64,000 bases of DNA. It comes from Corynebacterium kefirresidentii (lineage in GTDB: Bacteria; Actinomycetota; Actinomycetes; Mycobacteriales; Mycobacteriaceae). Location: positions 203,575 to 267,574 of the forward strand of contig NGUZ01000002.1 in the NCBI GenBank assembly GCA_002154655.1. The letters are read 5' to 3'. Numbering within the stretch: the stretch's first letter is position 1; every line of letters starts with the position of its first letter. Positions 1 through 7,703 of this stretch are shown here, piece after piece. The notes below the pieces were generated by a model. That model worked only from the letters and a program-made list of their open reading frames with translations, ran no database searches and was not told the origin of the DNA. Made by a program: the position numbers and the translations under genes.

Positions 1-1201
1 TGGGAAGCAGGTAGGTCATGAAGGCGAAGAAGACGCCGCCCACGACAGAAATCATGTCCAGGATGGAGGGGTTGAAAATTCCTACCAGTGACGTCGCGAT
101 GAAGATGAAGAGGTAGGTCCATAGGTCGAGCGTGCGGGCAGACATCTTCTTTGTGGCTTTCGGTGCAGCTAGGTTGAAGAGGTACTGGGTGCCTTCGATG
201 GTGCCAAGGGCATGGCCGAAATAGGAAGAAGCCACCGCACAAATAACCACGATGGGTGCCATGTAGGCCATAAATGGGGTGCCGGTTTCGTTGGCGAAGT
301 AGGAAAGTACCGGCAGGTTCTTGTCATTTGCCTCCTGCATGCCGTCTGCGCCCATGGCTAGTGCGCAGGACCAGACAAAGAACATAGTGAAGACCGTCAA
401 CAAGATGGCGGAATTGCGGATAACCTTATCGGACTGTGCGTGGTGGTCCGCGCCGTATTCCTTTTCCATGCCCAGCGAGAATTGGGAAATCGCAGCAACG
501 AAGGAGAAGGAGAACACCAAGACGGGAAGGATAAGGATAATGGCCTTGATAACCCCGCCAGCGGTGTGATCGCCGGCCTCCATGAAGGAGCCGAGGTCCC
601 ATTGCGGAATGAGGTAGAGCGATACTGCTGCCAGCGCCACGATGAGCGGATAAACCACGAACTGGGCAATCTTCAACATGATGGCATTGCCAAAGGCAAG
701 TGCCAGCGTCATCAGTCCTACGCACAGCGGTGCCAAGACATAGCGAGAAATTTCCGGCCCACCTAGCTGGTTGACGATGAAACTATCGACCGTATTAGTG
801 ATCGATACGCCGTAAATGAGCACCACCGGGAAGATGGTGAACCAGTAGATAATCGCGAGGATAATGCCGTTGCCCCGGCCAAAGAAGTGTGTGAGTACTG
901 CAAGGACGTCTTCGCCATGCAGCGGCGAATAGCTAATGATCCAGGAGAAAGCACGGTGGGCCAGGTAGGTCATCGGGAAGATGAGCAGGGTGGCTACCAG
1001 TAGCGGGACGAAGCCGAAGCTGCCGGCGGAAATTGGCAAGAAGAGGATACCTGCGCCCACGGCAGTGCCGAAGAGCGTGATGGTCCACTGGCTATTGACG
1101 GCCTTATTGGTAGTCACCTGGCTGCCGCTTGGGGTGTCTGCGCCGCCGGTAGTGGGTGAACTGGCCGGTGAAGCAGGCGCATTCGAAGTCGTGTGAGACA
1201 T
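1..1201 (-). CDS. HAAAP-family amino acid (serine/threonine type) permease, 3' end beyond window
   Basis: This gene reads leftward and runs off the window edge, so its C-terminus is missing. About 400 codons are visible. After a Ser/Thr/Pro-rich cytoplasmic N-terminus (residues ~1-35) there is a chain of hydrophobic helices beginning with a GTAVGAGILFLP segment, the glycine-rich first helix typical of the SdaC/TdcC (HAAAP) proton- or sodium-coupled amino acid symporters. That makes serine or threonine uptake the likely role at the cytoplasmic membrane; the substrate is inferred. The ATG at 1201 is preceded by AAGGAT at a good distance. Upstream lies the relic of another transporter gene and its terminator, so this gene must have its own promoter in 1202-1300. 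Confidence 0.8.
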   Translation of the reverse strand, partial: MSHTTSNAPASPASSPTTGGADTPSGSQVTTNKAVNSQWTITLFGTAVGAGILFLPISAGSFGFVPLLVATLLIFPMTYLAHRAFSWIISYSPLHGEDVLAVLTHFFGRGNGIILAIIYWFTIFPVVLIYGVSITNTVDSFIVNQLGGPEISRYVLAPLCVGLMTLALAFGNAIMLKIAQFVVYPLIVALAAVSLYLIPQWDLGSFMEAGDHTAGGVIKAIILILPVLVFSFSFVAAISQFSLGMEKEYGADHHAQSDKVIRNSAILLTVFTMFFVWSCALAMGADGMQEANDKNLPVLSYFANETGTPFMAYMAPIVVICAVASSYFGHALGTIEGTQYLFNLAAPKATKKMSARTLDLWTYLFIFIATSLVGIFNPSILDMISVVGGVFFAFMTYLLP

Positions 1202-1302
1202 AGAATTCATCCTTCAGTACTTGTGAATAAGACAACATGAACAATCTATCTGAAGGTTTTGGCGAACGAAAGTAAAAGTGTGATCTAAGTTAAATAAATA
1301 AT

Positions 1303-1338
1303 AAAGACCGCCGCACCGAGGGTGGTGTAACGGTCTTT
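1303..1338 (-). terminator. stem-loop terminator downstream of the betaine-binding relic
   Basis: AAAGACCG (1303-1310) pairs with CGGTCTTT (1331-1338), with further partial pairing inside. It lies just downstream, on the minus strand, of the truncated betaine-binding ORF and is probably that gene's original terminator. Confidence 0.55.
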
Positions 1339-1362
1339 GGGAATCTTGCTAAGGCTTGGCAG

Positions 1363-1490
1363 CTAGTCCGCGATTAGGTTTTCTTCCCTCAAGAAGTCTT
1401 GTGCCACGGTGGTGTAGTTCTCGCCGCCGACGTCGACGCGGGCCTTGAGTTCCTGCATCATTTCGTCGTTAAGCAGCTGTGAAACGAACA
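1363..1490 (-). pseudogene. relic: C-terminal ~40 codons of a glycine betaine-type ABC substrate-binding protein
   Basis: The minus strand has an open frame ending in TAG at 1363-1365 that encodes ...LLNDEMMQELKARVDV and then ENYTTVAQDFLREENLI. This resembles the extreme C-terminus of ProX/OpuAC betaine or choline binding proteins, where a 'LNxxVDVDGxxxxxVAxxxLxxxxLI' ending is usual. Only about 40 residues remain: the frame runs into the terminator of the next gene upstream (1494-1531), and no start codon, lipobox or ligand-binding part is left. I read it as the stump of a deleted osmoprotectant-uptake gene. The assignment rests on motif similarity recognised by eye, not on a search. Confidence 0.55.
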
Positions 1491-1493
1491 AGA

Positions 1494-1531
1494 AGAAGGC
1501 CGCCGCACCATCAGTGGTGCAGCGGCCTTCT
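1494..1531 (-). terminator. strong hairpin terminator of the secreted-protein gene
   Basis: A near-perfect inverted repeat pairs AGAAGGCCGC...GCACCA with TGGTGC..GCGGCCTTCT around a TCAG loop. It lies 50 bp past the stop of the gene ending at 1581. Confidence 0.8.
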
Positions 1532-1580
1532 CTTTGAGACTGGCTAGGAAACTATGTTCCTAGGGAAGAAGTAGGAGTTC

Positions 1581-2972
1581 TTAGAACAGACCCTCAGCCT
1601 TCTTGCCGGTGTCCTTCAAGGTGTGCTCGCGGGAGTCAACGTTCTGGTCGTTGTGCTTGGAGTCATCACCCTTGATGCGGGAGGTCTGGGTTACCTCGAT
1701 GTTATTGATGAGGCGGCCTTCCTTGGTCTTGCCATCGCCGAAGTCCAGGTTCGCAATGCGAGCCTCTTCGCCAGCGTTAATCGGGTTAGCCAGGGTTACC
1801 TCGAAGGAGCGGGTGGAGGTCTTCTCGTTGAAGCCCAGGTCACGGATGTGAGCGCCGTTGGAGGAACGCGGAGTGATGAGGCGGTCAACGCCCTTCGGAC
1901 CCTTAGCGGTCTTTACATCAACGCGGAACTGGGTAGCTGGGAACTCACCGTAGTAGCGCTCGGAGCCAACGTTCTTGGCGCGGACTGCAACGGTGCCTGC
2001 GAAGCCAGCGTGCTTAGCGCCGGAAACGGTCATGTAAGGCTCGAGGTCGAGCTTGTGCTTGGAGTCCTTCTTGTCCTCCTTGGCATCAACCTCTTCCTGC
2101 TTCTTCTTGTCAGCAGCCTCTTCGTTCTTGCCCTCTGCCTCGGATACCTTCTCGGTTGCTTCCTTGGCGTTGCCCTCGGAGTCCTTGATTACCTCAGCGT
2201 CAGCCTCGAGGTTCTTGTCCTCTTCCACAACCTTCGGGTCGTTGACGTCGGTGGTGTTCTGGGCGTCCTTGTTAGGAGCGTAGGAGTCAGACAGCTTGTC
2301 GTACAGCTTGACGCGAACTTCGTTCTTAACCGGCTGCATTGCATTCCAAGCGGTCGGGGTGGACCAGGTGCCGTTTGGCTTGCAGTACTGCTGGGTACCG
2401 GTCATGTTCAGCACGCGGAAGCCGTAGGTAGCTTCACCGGTGTGGTTTGGCGGAACGTCGTAAGGTCCGATGGACTGGCCAGCCTCCCAGGACAGGGAGT
2501 AGGAGGCGCTAGCACCAATCTTGGTTGCGATCTCGTGGGAGATGCCTGCGGAGCCTTCAGCGTTCTTGCCGGAGCCCTTGCCGCCCAGGTTCATGGACGT
2601 GGTCTCGGTGCGGTCACCGTTGACGGAAACGGAGATGGACTGGGACTTGGACAGATTCTGCTGAAGCGGGATGTCCTTCTTGGTCTGGTTGGTGGTGGAG
2701 ATGGTGCCGGCCGGCAGGAAGCGATCGGAAACCTTGTAGACCACGGTGCGGTGGTCCTCCCACGGGTTACATACCGGGCGAGGGTTCAGAACGTTCGCCT
2801 TCATGTGGTCGGAACCGTGGGTGGTGTGGATGATTGGCAGATCCGGGTTCAGCGCCGGGGTTTCCGGGTAGGACTCGGTCTGGGTGGTGGCGCCAGCCAG
2901 CGGTGCCGCGAATGCGGTGCCGGCGACGATGAGGCCGGCGGTCAGGCCGGTCATGCGACGACGAATCGACAT
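1581..2972 (-). CDS. secreted protein, possible aerolysin/ETX-MTX2-like N-terminal domain with charged linker and C-terminal beta domain
   Basis: A 463-residue exported protein. Residues 1-28 form a Sec signal peptide (RRR, hydrophobic core, likely cut after AGA). Residues ~69-198 are Ser/Thr-rich with alternating polar/apolar strands, contain the only two mature cysteines (C69 and C198) and include GQSIGPYDVPPNHTGEATYG (167-186). That pattern resembles the insertion loop and the 'VPP' turn of aerolysin/ETX-MTX2 beta-pore proteins; this is my inference. Residues ~248-307 are a Glu/Lys/Ala-rich linker, probably helical or coiled coil. Residues ~309-440 look like a beta-sandwich. Codon choice is very biased (ATC, AAG, CGC, TCC), suggesting high expression. 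AGGAG precedes the ATG. It has its own promoter region and terminator, so it is monocistronic. The function is unknown; an adhesin or surface-layer component is an alternative. Confidence 0.8.
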   Translation of the reverse strand: MSIRRRMTGLTAGLIVAGTAFAAPLAGATTQTESYPETPALNPDLPIIHTTHGSDHMKANVLNPRPVCNPWEDHRTVVYKVSDRFLPAGTISTTNQTKKDIPLQQNLSKSQSISVSVNGDRTETTSMNLGGKGSGKNAEGSAGISHEIATKIGASASYSLSWEAGQSIGPYDVPPNHTGEATYGFRVLNMTGTQQYCKPNGTWSTPTAWNAMQPVKNEVRVKLYDKLSDSYAPNKDAQNTTDVNDPKVVEEDKNLEADAEVIKDSEGNAKEATEKVSEAEGKNEEAADKKKQEEVDAKEDKKDSKHKLDLEPYMTVSGAKHAGFAGTVAVRAKNVGSERYYGEFPATQFRVDVKTAKGPKGVDRLITPRSSNGAHIRDLGFNEKTSTRSFEVTLANPINAGEEARIANLDFGDGKTKEGRLINNIEVTQTSRIKGDDSKHNDQNVDSREHTLKDTGKKAEGLF

Positions 2973-3270
2973 ATAGAACTTCTCCTAATGCAGGTAGAAA
3001 ATGAATGAACTTATGAATGAAATCCAGCAACTCTCGATGTTGCGCTAAGAAAACGCTAAAACAGGCTTAGAGTTAATTCATCTCTTAGATGTCTATATAT
3101 CTGCGCTGCTGGAAGGTAGGTATTTTTTATATAGACTAAGTGGTTTATTGGATCTTGTCCCCGCTAAGCGGCCGATAGTGCGTCAAAAATTATTGATGGA
3201 TAGATGTCTATACATTGCCTATTTGGCGCGAATTGGAATACCCCCTATATGGGGGTATTTGACTCTTTTC
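2973..3270. promoter_or_regulatory. AT-rich regulatory gap with repeated TAGATGTCTATA boxes
   Basis: The ~500-bp gap between the secreted-protein gene and the permease is much more AT-rich than its surroundings. TAGATGTCTATA occurs exactly twice (3086-3097 and 3201-3212), and a related inverted copy TATATAGACTAAG lies at 3128-3140, so CTTAG..TCTATATA faces TATATAGACTAAG across ~30 bp. Each box is itself a small dyad (TAGA-TG-TCTA). They lie upstream of the minus-strand secreted protein and are good candidates for binding sites of an unidentified regulator. Confidence 0.5.
3238..3260. promoter_or_regulatory. CsoR/CstR-like G/C-tract palindrome
   Basis: AATACCCCC-TATAT-GGGGGTATT is a dyad with perfect 9-bp arms. 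The form (ATACCCC..GGGGTAT with an AT centre) is that of operators bound by CsoR-family repressors sensing Cu(I) or persulfide. No csoR or copper ATPase is visible; the nearest genes are the secreted protein (leftward) and the TauE permease, whose 3' end lies on this side. The regulator is inferred. Confidence 0.45.
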
Positions 3271-3274
3271 TAAA

Positions 3275-3466
3275 GTGACGTGCGAGTCTTGTGGTGAAAT
3301 TATGGGCGTGCCACTATATGCGTCGTACGCTGCATTTAAGCGGGTGAAAGGGGGTTATAAAATGCCTGCGCGTGAATGTTACGTGACATACGTTATAGGT
3401 GTTTACATGGCAGAGGTTGGAGTGTTTCGCAACAGGAGCTTATTGGGGCCTTCCGCTGAGGGGTGA
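3275..3466 (+). CDS. doubtful small ORF of 63 codons downstream of the palindrome
   Basis: A GTG-initiated frame begins 15 bp after the CsoR-like palindrome and starts MTCESCGEIM. Base composition and codon choice are unlike the neighbours, no convincing ribosome binding site is present, and I recognise no family. The early CESC could be a metal-binding motif or chance. It may be a decayed remnant of a metal- or sulfur-responsive gene. Confidence 0.15.
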   Translation: MTCESCGEIMGVPLYASYAAFKRVKGGYKMPARECYVTYVIGVYMAEVGVFRNRSLLGPSAEG

Positions 3467-3475
3467 GAAGCAGGG

Positions 3476-4213
3476 CTAGATTAGGGCAGCTTCAATGATG
3501 AGCATGAGGGCTGCAGAGATGGCCACAATGATGACGATGCGGTTGAGCAGTTTCCTATCTATAAATCGGTTGAGGTAGTTCGCTGCGATAAGTCCAATGA
3601 CAATAAGGGGGAAATAGGCCGCCGCAGCGGTTACTTGGGTGCTGCTGATCTGTCCATTGAGCGTCAAAATTATAAGAGAAATTAAGGTTCCGAGGACGAA
3701 GGTGCCCGCCAAAGTGCCGCGGGTACGGTTCGGATCAAAACGCTTCATAATCAACGCCATGGGCGGGCCGCCTATGGAAGTAGAGGTGCCCAGGATACCG
3801 GAGGCTACGCCGGCGATGAGCGTATTGAGGGTGGTTGGCCGCGGGCTCCATCCCAAACTGGATAGGGTCATGGCAAAGAGTACGGCGCAACCGATGAAGA
3901 TGGATAATCCATCGGGGGACAGACTCGCGATTGCCCAAGCGCCTATTAGGGAACCGGGGATGCGGGCAAGAGAAGAGATTCCCACCACGCGCCAAGAAGT
4001 CTCGCGGTAGGAGCGCGATAACGTATAGCTAGAAATGCACAACGCGAGCAGCAGAATGAGCGTGGGTAGGAGCTCAGGCCGAATGAGCGCGATGATGGGC
4101 GTGGCAATGGTCCCTAAACCAAAACCGATGGCGCCCTGAGTGATGGTGCCGGCAAGGATGAGGAGGCCGATGAAGATATAGGACCATGCGTCCGCGGAGA
4201 TTCCCAGAAACAT
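3476..4213 (-). CDS. TauE/SafE family membrane permease
   Basis: A 245-residue polytopic membrane protein with about seven hydrophobic helices and the two related halves of the TauE/SafE fold: TQGAIGFGLGTIATP near the N-terminus and ASGILGTSTSIGGPPMALIM near residue 140. Members export or import small anions such as sulfite, sulfonates or thiosulfate; the substrate cannot be told from sequence. It is separate from the second TauE protein at 16.4 kb, which belongs to sulfite assimilation. The gene stands alone; the next gene upstream on the same strand is TIGR03089, reading toward it with a short gap. Confidence 0.75.
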   Translation of the reverse strand: MFLGISADAWSYIFIGLLILAGTITQGAIGFGLGTIATPIIALIRPELLPTLILLLALCISSYTLSRSYRETSWRVVGISSLARIPGSLIGAWAIASLSPDGLSIFIGCAVLFAMTLSSLGWSPRPTTLNTLIAGVASGILGTSTSIGGPPMALIMKRFDPNRTRGTLAGTFVLGTLISLIILTLNGQISSTQVTAAAAYFPLIVIGLIAANYLNRFIDRKLLNRIVIIVAISAALMLIIEAALI

Positions 4214-4256
4214 AACGAGTGCTAAGTGTATCTGGGCTCAATCCTGCCGACTAAAC

Positions 4257-4922
4257 CTAGGAAAGGCGAGCTGTCACTTTCTCATTGGAGGCGATTTCCT
4301 CCAACCGCTCTGCTGGGCACACGCCGGCAACGATGACGGCGGAACCTCCCGCGGCGAGGGGCTCGAGCACGGCGCGGGAAAAAGACTCATTATCAGACCA
4401 GCCGGTAGATAGCAGGCGCTCGGCGCTCGCAGGAGTATTGACGAGTTGCGGCAGTGGCTGGGTTTCACCAAAGTACTGATCGCCGTAGAAGCGCACGGTA
4501 GGGCCGAAATCAATAGCGCCGGTGGGTAGATCGCCGCCGGATTCTACGACGCCGCGGCCAAAGGGGTCCTCGCTGATGAGCACGATATCGGCTTGGGGTT
4601 GACGTTCATGGGCGGCGGGGTAGCGGGAGGGGGAGGTAAAGACGACGTCGGCAAGCGTGGCAGACTCGCCAAAGCTATAGGAAGGCCCGGAGGCGAGCGC
4701 ACCCAAGGCCACAACGGCCGCTTGCCACGAGGAGGGCAGATCGATGGCAATGGTGGAATCTGCCTCTAAATCGAGCTCTTCTTCCAGCATATTGGCGATT
4801 TTCGCTACCCAATTGTCGAGCGTTTGCCCGGAAAAATCCATGCGTGCGCCGGTGGTCTCGTTATATACGGTAAGCCGCGGAGAGGCGGCATCGGCATGCA
4901 GAAGATGGGCGAGTAGTTCCAT
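4257..4922 (-). CDS. TIGR03089 family protein (actinobacterial AMP-binding-like)
   Basis: A 221-residue soluble protein whose N-terminal half resembles the start of acyl-adenylating enzymes (PRLTVYNETTGARMDFS, then DLPSSWQAAVVALGALASG). It is far too short to hold the adenylation active site. This is the actinobacterial family TIGR03089, found next to the Lcp gene in mycobacteria (Rv3268 beside Rv3267), the arrangement seen here. The biochemical role is unknown. It lies 25 bp downstream of the lcp stop on the same strand and is probably co-transcribed. Confidence 0.75.
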   Translation of the reverse strand: MELLAHLLHADAASPRLTVYNETTGARMDFSGQTLDNWVAKIANMLEEELDLEADSTIAIDLPSSWQAAVVALGALASGPSYSFGESATLADVVFTSPSRYPAAHERQPQADIVLISEDPFGRGVVESGGDLPTGAIDFGPTVRFYGDQYFGETQPLPQLVNTPASAERLLSTGWSDNESFSRAVLEPLAAGGSAVIVAGVCPAERLEEIASNEKVTARLS

Positions 4923-4947
4923 ACTCGCCCATCGTAGGGGAGAAGTG

Positions 4948-6579
4948 CTAGTTCACGCAGCGCGGGCCATCGCCACCGGCGTCGATTTCTGGGGAAACCT
5001 TGGCGGTACCGAAGTCATCGCCCGGGGTGCCTACCGGCTGGCTGGACTTGTCTTCCTCCGGCTCTTGGGCGCTGGCCTCCTTATCGGAGGGGCCCTGGTA
5101 GTCATCGGTAGCCACGACGATGAGGGTGTCATTATCGAGCTGCGGGTTCTCTGCCACCGGCAGGCCACCCAGCTTCTTGGCTAGGGCTTTCGCCTCCTTG
5201 CTCGTCGGATCAGCGGCTACCACTTGCGACTCACTGTAGATGCCCGGTTGCGCGTTAGCGGAGCGCTCTACCGTATAGCCCTTGCCCTCAAGCCAAGAGC
5301 CGATGCCGGAAGCTAGGCCGTCAATATTGCCGGCGTTGAGGACGTGGATATTGATATTAGGATCGACGTCCTTGTCCTTGTCCGCCTTTTTCTGCTTGTC
5401 CTTATCCTCGGCCTTGGCCTCATCGGTGGCTTCATCGTGGGACTTAGCCAAATCGTCCATGAAACGGTGAACCTCGGCGGCGTCGATAGTGACGATAGAT
5501 TCGCCATAATCGCCCTGGCCGTCGATGGAGGTAACCGGGATGGTGGTGAAGGTGACATTGCCGCCCGCCAGGCCGGCAAGCTGGGTAACAAAGCCCATGA
5601 TGTCCCAGCCCTCATCGATGACTACGGAGCGTTCCACCGCCTTGGCAATCTTGGAAAGCTTGGAGGGATTAGCCAGGGTGTCATTGTCCAGGATTTTATT
5701 GACCAGGGAAGCCATAAAAGCCTGCTGGCGCACGATGCGGTCGAGGTCGCCGCGCGGCAGGTTGTAGCGCTGGCGCACAAAGGCTAGGGCCTTGGCGCCA
5801 TCGAGGGTCTGCTTGCCCTTGCTGAACTTAGCGCCAGACATATCGTCATTGACGTCATCATTGAGGCAGACTTCGACACCATCGACGGCGTCGGTAAGCA
5901 GGGTAAAGCCCAGCAGGCCCACCTCCGCGTAGTGGTCGATGGACACACCGGTCAAGGACCGCACCATGGCCAATAACCCTTCGCGGCCGGCCTCGACGCC
6001 CTGCTTTTCGATGTCCTTATCCGAGTGCGGCTTCTTTTTGCCCTTTGCTTCAGCCTCTGCGTTTTCCTGCTTGAGCTCGTCCACCTTGGCGTTCTTGTGA
6101 GAGGCGAAGACAGCATTCATCTTCATATTGCCGTACTCCGGATCCTTAACATAGGTATCGCGCGGAATGGACACGGCGGTAGCACGGGAACCATCCTCCG
6201 GAACGCGGATGAGCATCATGGTGTCGGTATTTTCCTCACCATCGGCCACGCCGGCGTGCAGGTCTGCTAGTTCCTTATCGGAGAGGGGATCGCCCTTTGC
6301 ATCGGTACGCGAATCCTTGCCCACCAGCAAGATATCCACCGCGCCATCGAGTGAGTCACCGGAAAGTCCCTTGCCGCCTAAGGACAAGTCCTTGGCAGAA
6401 GACATACCATTATCAAGCCGGCCGACGGTGGCATAACCCACGCCAGATACCACCAGGATAAGGGCGGATAGCAGGGCAACGATCGTCTTTATGGCCGTGG
6501 AACCTTTTTGCTTTACCGCACTAGCGGCAGAGGGCGCCGGCTGAATGGTGCGCGCCCGGCGAGTGTTCTCAGAAGTCAC
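4948..6579 (-). CDS. lcpA: LytR-CpsA-Psr (Lcp) cell-wall polymer ligase with LytR_C domain
   Basis: In mycobacteria and corynebacteria this family transfers arabinogalactan from its lipid carrier onto peptidoglycan outside the membrane. A short cytoplasmic N-terminus is followed by one membrane helix (TIVALLSALILVVSGVGYA). The Lcp domain shows DILLVGKDSRTD, VSIPRDTYV and FVRQRYNLPRGDLDRIVRQQ, including the conserved Arg and Asp residues that bind pyrophosphate. The C-terminal LytR_C domain begins INIHVLNAGNIDGLA. I start it at GTG 6579 (VTSENTRR); a longer frame to 6723 would overlap the divergent wbbL start and has low-quality sequence. It is divergent from wbbL, as in Rv3267/Rv3265c, which links it to linker-unit synthesis. 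Confidence 0.85.
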   Translation of the reverse strand: MTSENTRRARTIQPAPSAASAVKQKGSTAIKTIVALLSALILVVSGVGYATVGRLDNGMSSAKDLSLGGKGLSGDSLDGAVDILLVGKDSRTDAKGDPLSDKELADLHAGVADGEENTDTMMLIRVPEDGSRATAVSIPRDTYVKDPEYGNMKMNAVFASHKNAKVDELKQENAEAEAKGKKKPHSDKDIEKQGVEAGREGLLAMVRSLTGVSIDHYAEVGLLGFTLLTDAVDGVEVCLNDDVNDDMSGAKFSKGKQTLDGAKALAFVRQRYNLPRGDLDRIVRQQAFMASLVNKILDNDTLANPSKLSKIAKAVERSVVIDEGWDIMGFVTQLAGLAGGNVTFTTIPVTSIDGQGDYGESIVTIDAAEVHRFMDDLAKSHDEATDEAKAEDKDKQKKADKDKDVDPNINIHVLNAGNIDGLASGIGSWLEGKGYTVERSANAQPGIYSESQVVAADPTSKEAKALAKKLGGLPVAENPQLDNDTLIVVATDDYQGPSDKEASAQEPEEDKSSQPVGTPGDDFGTAKVSPEIDAGGDGPRCVN

Positions 6580-6703
6580 AAGTGGAGGCTTTCTAGATTG
6601 GTGGGGATCTGGAGACAGTTTAGGGCAGAACGTTAAAAAATTAGTGATCCGCGTCCGATTTCGCGTGTTCGGGCAGTGTCCCTGCCCAGCGCGAGGAGTG
6701 CTT

Positions 6704-7603
6704 GTGACTAAGCTCGTGGCCATTGTGACTACTCCAACTCAACTCCCTCTGGCCGTGATCACCGTGACTTATAGTCCCGGACAATACCTCGGTAGTTTTT
6801 TAGACTCCCTGCCGAGTGCGTACGCCCGCGGCACCAAGGTGGTGCTTGCGGATAATGGCTCTACCGACGGTGTTCCCGAGGCTGCCGCCCGCGAGCGCGC
6901 CGGGGTAGATTTCCTCGATACCGGCGGGAATATCGGCTACGGCGCTGGCATGAATGCCGGTGCCCGCTTTGCCCGCGAGCGCGGCGGAGTAGATGAGGAA
7001 TTTTTCCTGATTTCCAACCCGGATGTTGCTTTTAGACCGGGATCTATCGATCGGCTCATCGAGTGTGCCCGCCAGTGGCCGGACGCCGCGGCCGTGGGCC
7101 CGCGCATAGTAGAGCCGGACGGCACCAATTACCCCTCTGCGCGTGCCGTGCCCACCGTAGCGACCGGCATTGGGCACGCACTCTTTTCCTCGATCTGGCC
7201 CTCTAATCCGTGGTCGCGCGCTTATCGCAATGAAACCGATATGACTACGCAGCGGCCGGCTGGTTGGTTATCTGGGTCCTGCCTTCTTGTGCGTTGGGAT
7301 GCTTTCGAGGCCATCGGCGGATTTGATGAGCGTTACTTCATGTACCTCGAAGATGTAGATCTAGGCGATCGCTTCGCGCGTGCCGGCTACCAAAACATTT
7401 TCTGCCCAGAAGCAGTCATCAGTCACGCCAAGGGACATTCCACACAAGCGCACGCCGGCGCCATGCTACGCGCTCACCACAACTCCGCCTATCGCTTCCA
7501 AGCAGACCGCCACCCCGCCTGGTGGCAGGCCCCATTGCGTGGTGCACTGTGGCTGGGGCTGCGGGTGCGTGGGTTAATTGCCTCGGCATCGGCAGGTTCT
7601 TAG
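6704..7603 (+). CDS. wbbL: GT2 rhamnosyltransferase of the arabinogalactan linker (WbbL)
   Basis: A 299-residue GT-A fold glycosyltransferase. AVITVTYSPGQYLGSFLDSL opens the nucleotide-binding half, ADNGSTDG and NIGYGAGMNAG follow, and ISNPDV carries the metal-binding acid. GGFDERYFMYLEDVDLGDR is the typical acceptor and catalytic block of rhamnosyltransferases. By family and position it adds rhamnose to GlcNAc-PP-decaprenol, the disaccharide joining arabinogalactan to peptidoglycan. GTG 6704 has GAGGAG upstream; GTG 6725 is an alternative and the ATG at 6545 would overlap lcp. It is followed after 100 bp by manC, as in related genomes. Confidence 0.82.
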   Translation: MTKLVAIVTTPTQLPLAVITVTYSPGQYLGSFLDSLPSAYARGTKVVLADNGSTDGVPEAAARERAGVDFLDTGGNIGYGAGMNAGARFARERGGVDEEFFLISNPDVAFRPGSIDRLIECARQWPDAAAVGPRIVEPDGTNYPSARAVPTVATGIGHALFSSIWPSNPWSRAYRNETDMTTQRPAGWLSGSCLLVRWDAFEAIGGFDERYFMYLEDVDLGDRFARAGYQNIFCPEAVISHAKGHSTQAHAGAMLRAHHNSAYRFQADRHPAWWQAPLRGALWLGLRVRGLIASASAGS

Positions 7604-7703
7604 GCCGCGGTGCGCGTGCCGTTGACCTAGATTGCGCTTTTAAGCTCTACACTGTCCCTCAGAAAATCACCGAATAAAACTGTCCGCATACATAAGGAAG
7701 ACT

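Noticed and set aside
1623-3008. 461-codon open frame on the plus strand, antisense to the secreted-protein gene
   Set aside because: It arises from the strong codon bias of the minus-strand gene; its product is low-complexity Leu/Val/Gly, with no ribosome binding site and no recognisable domain.
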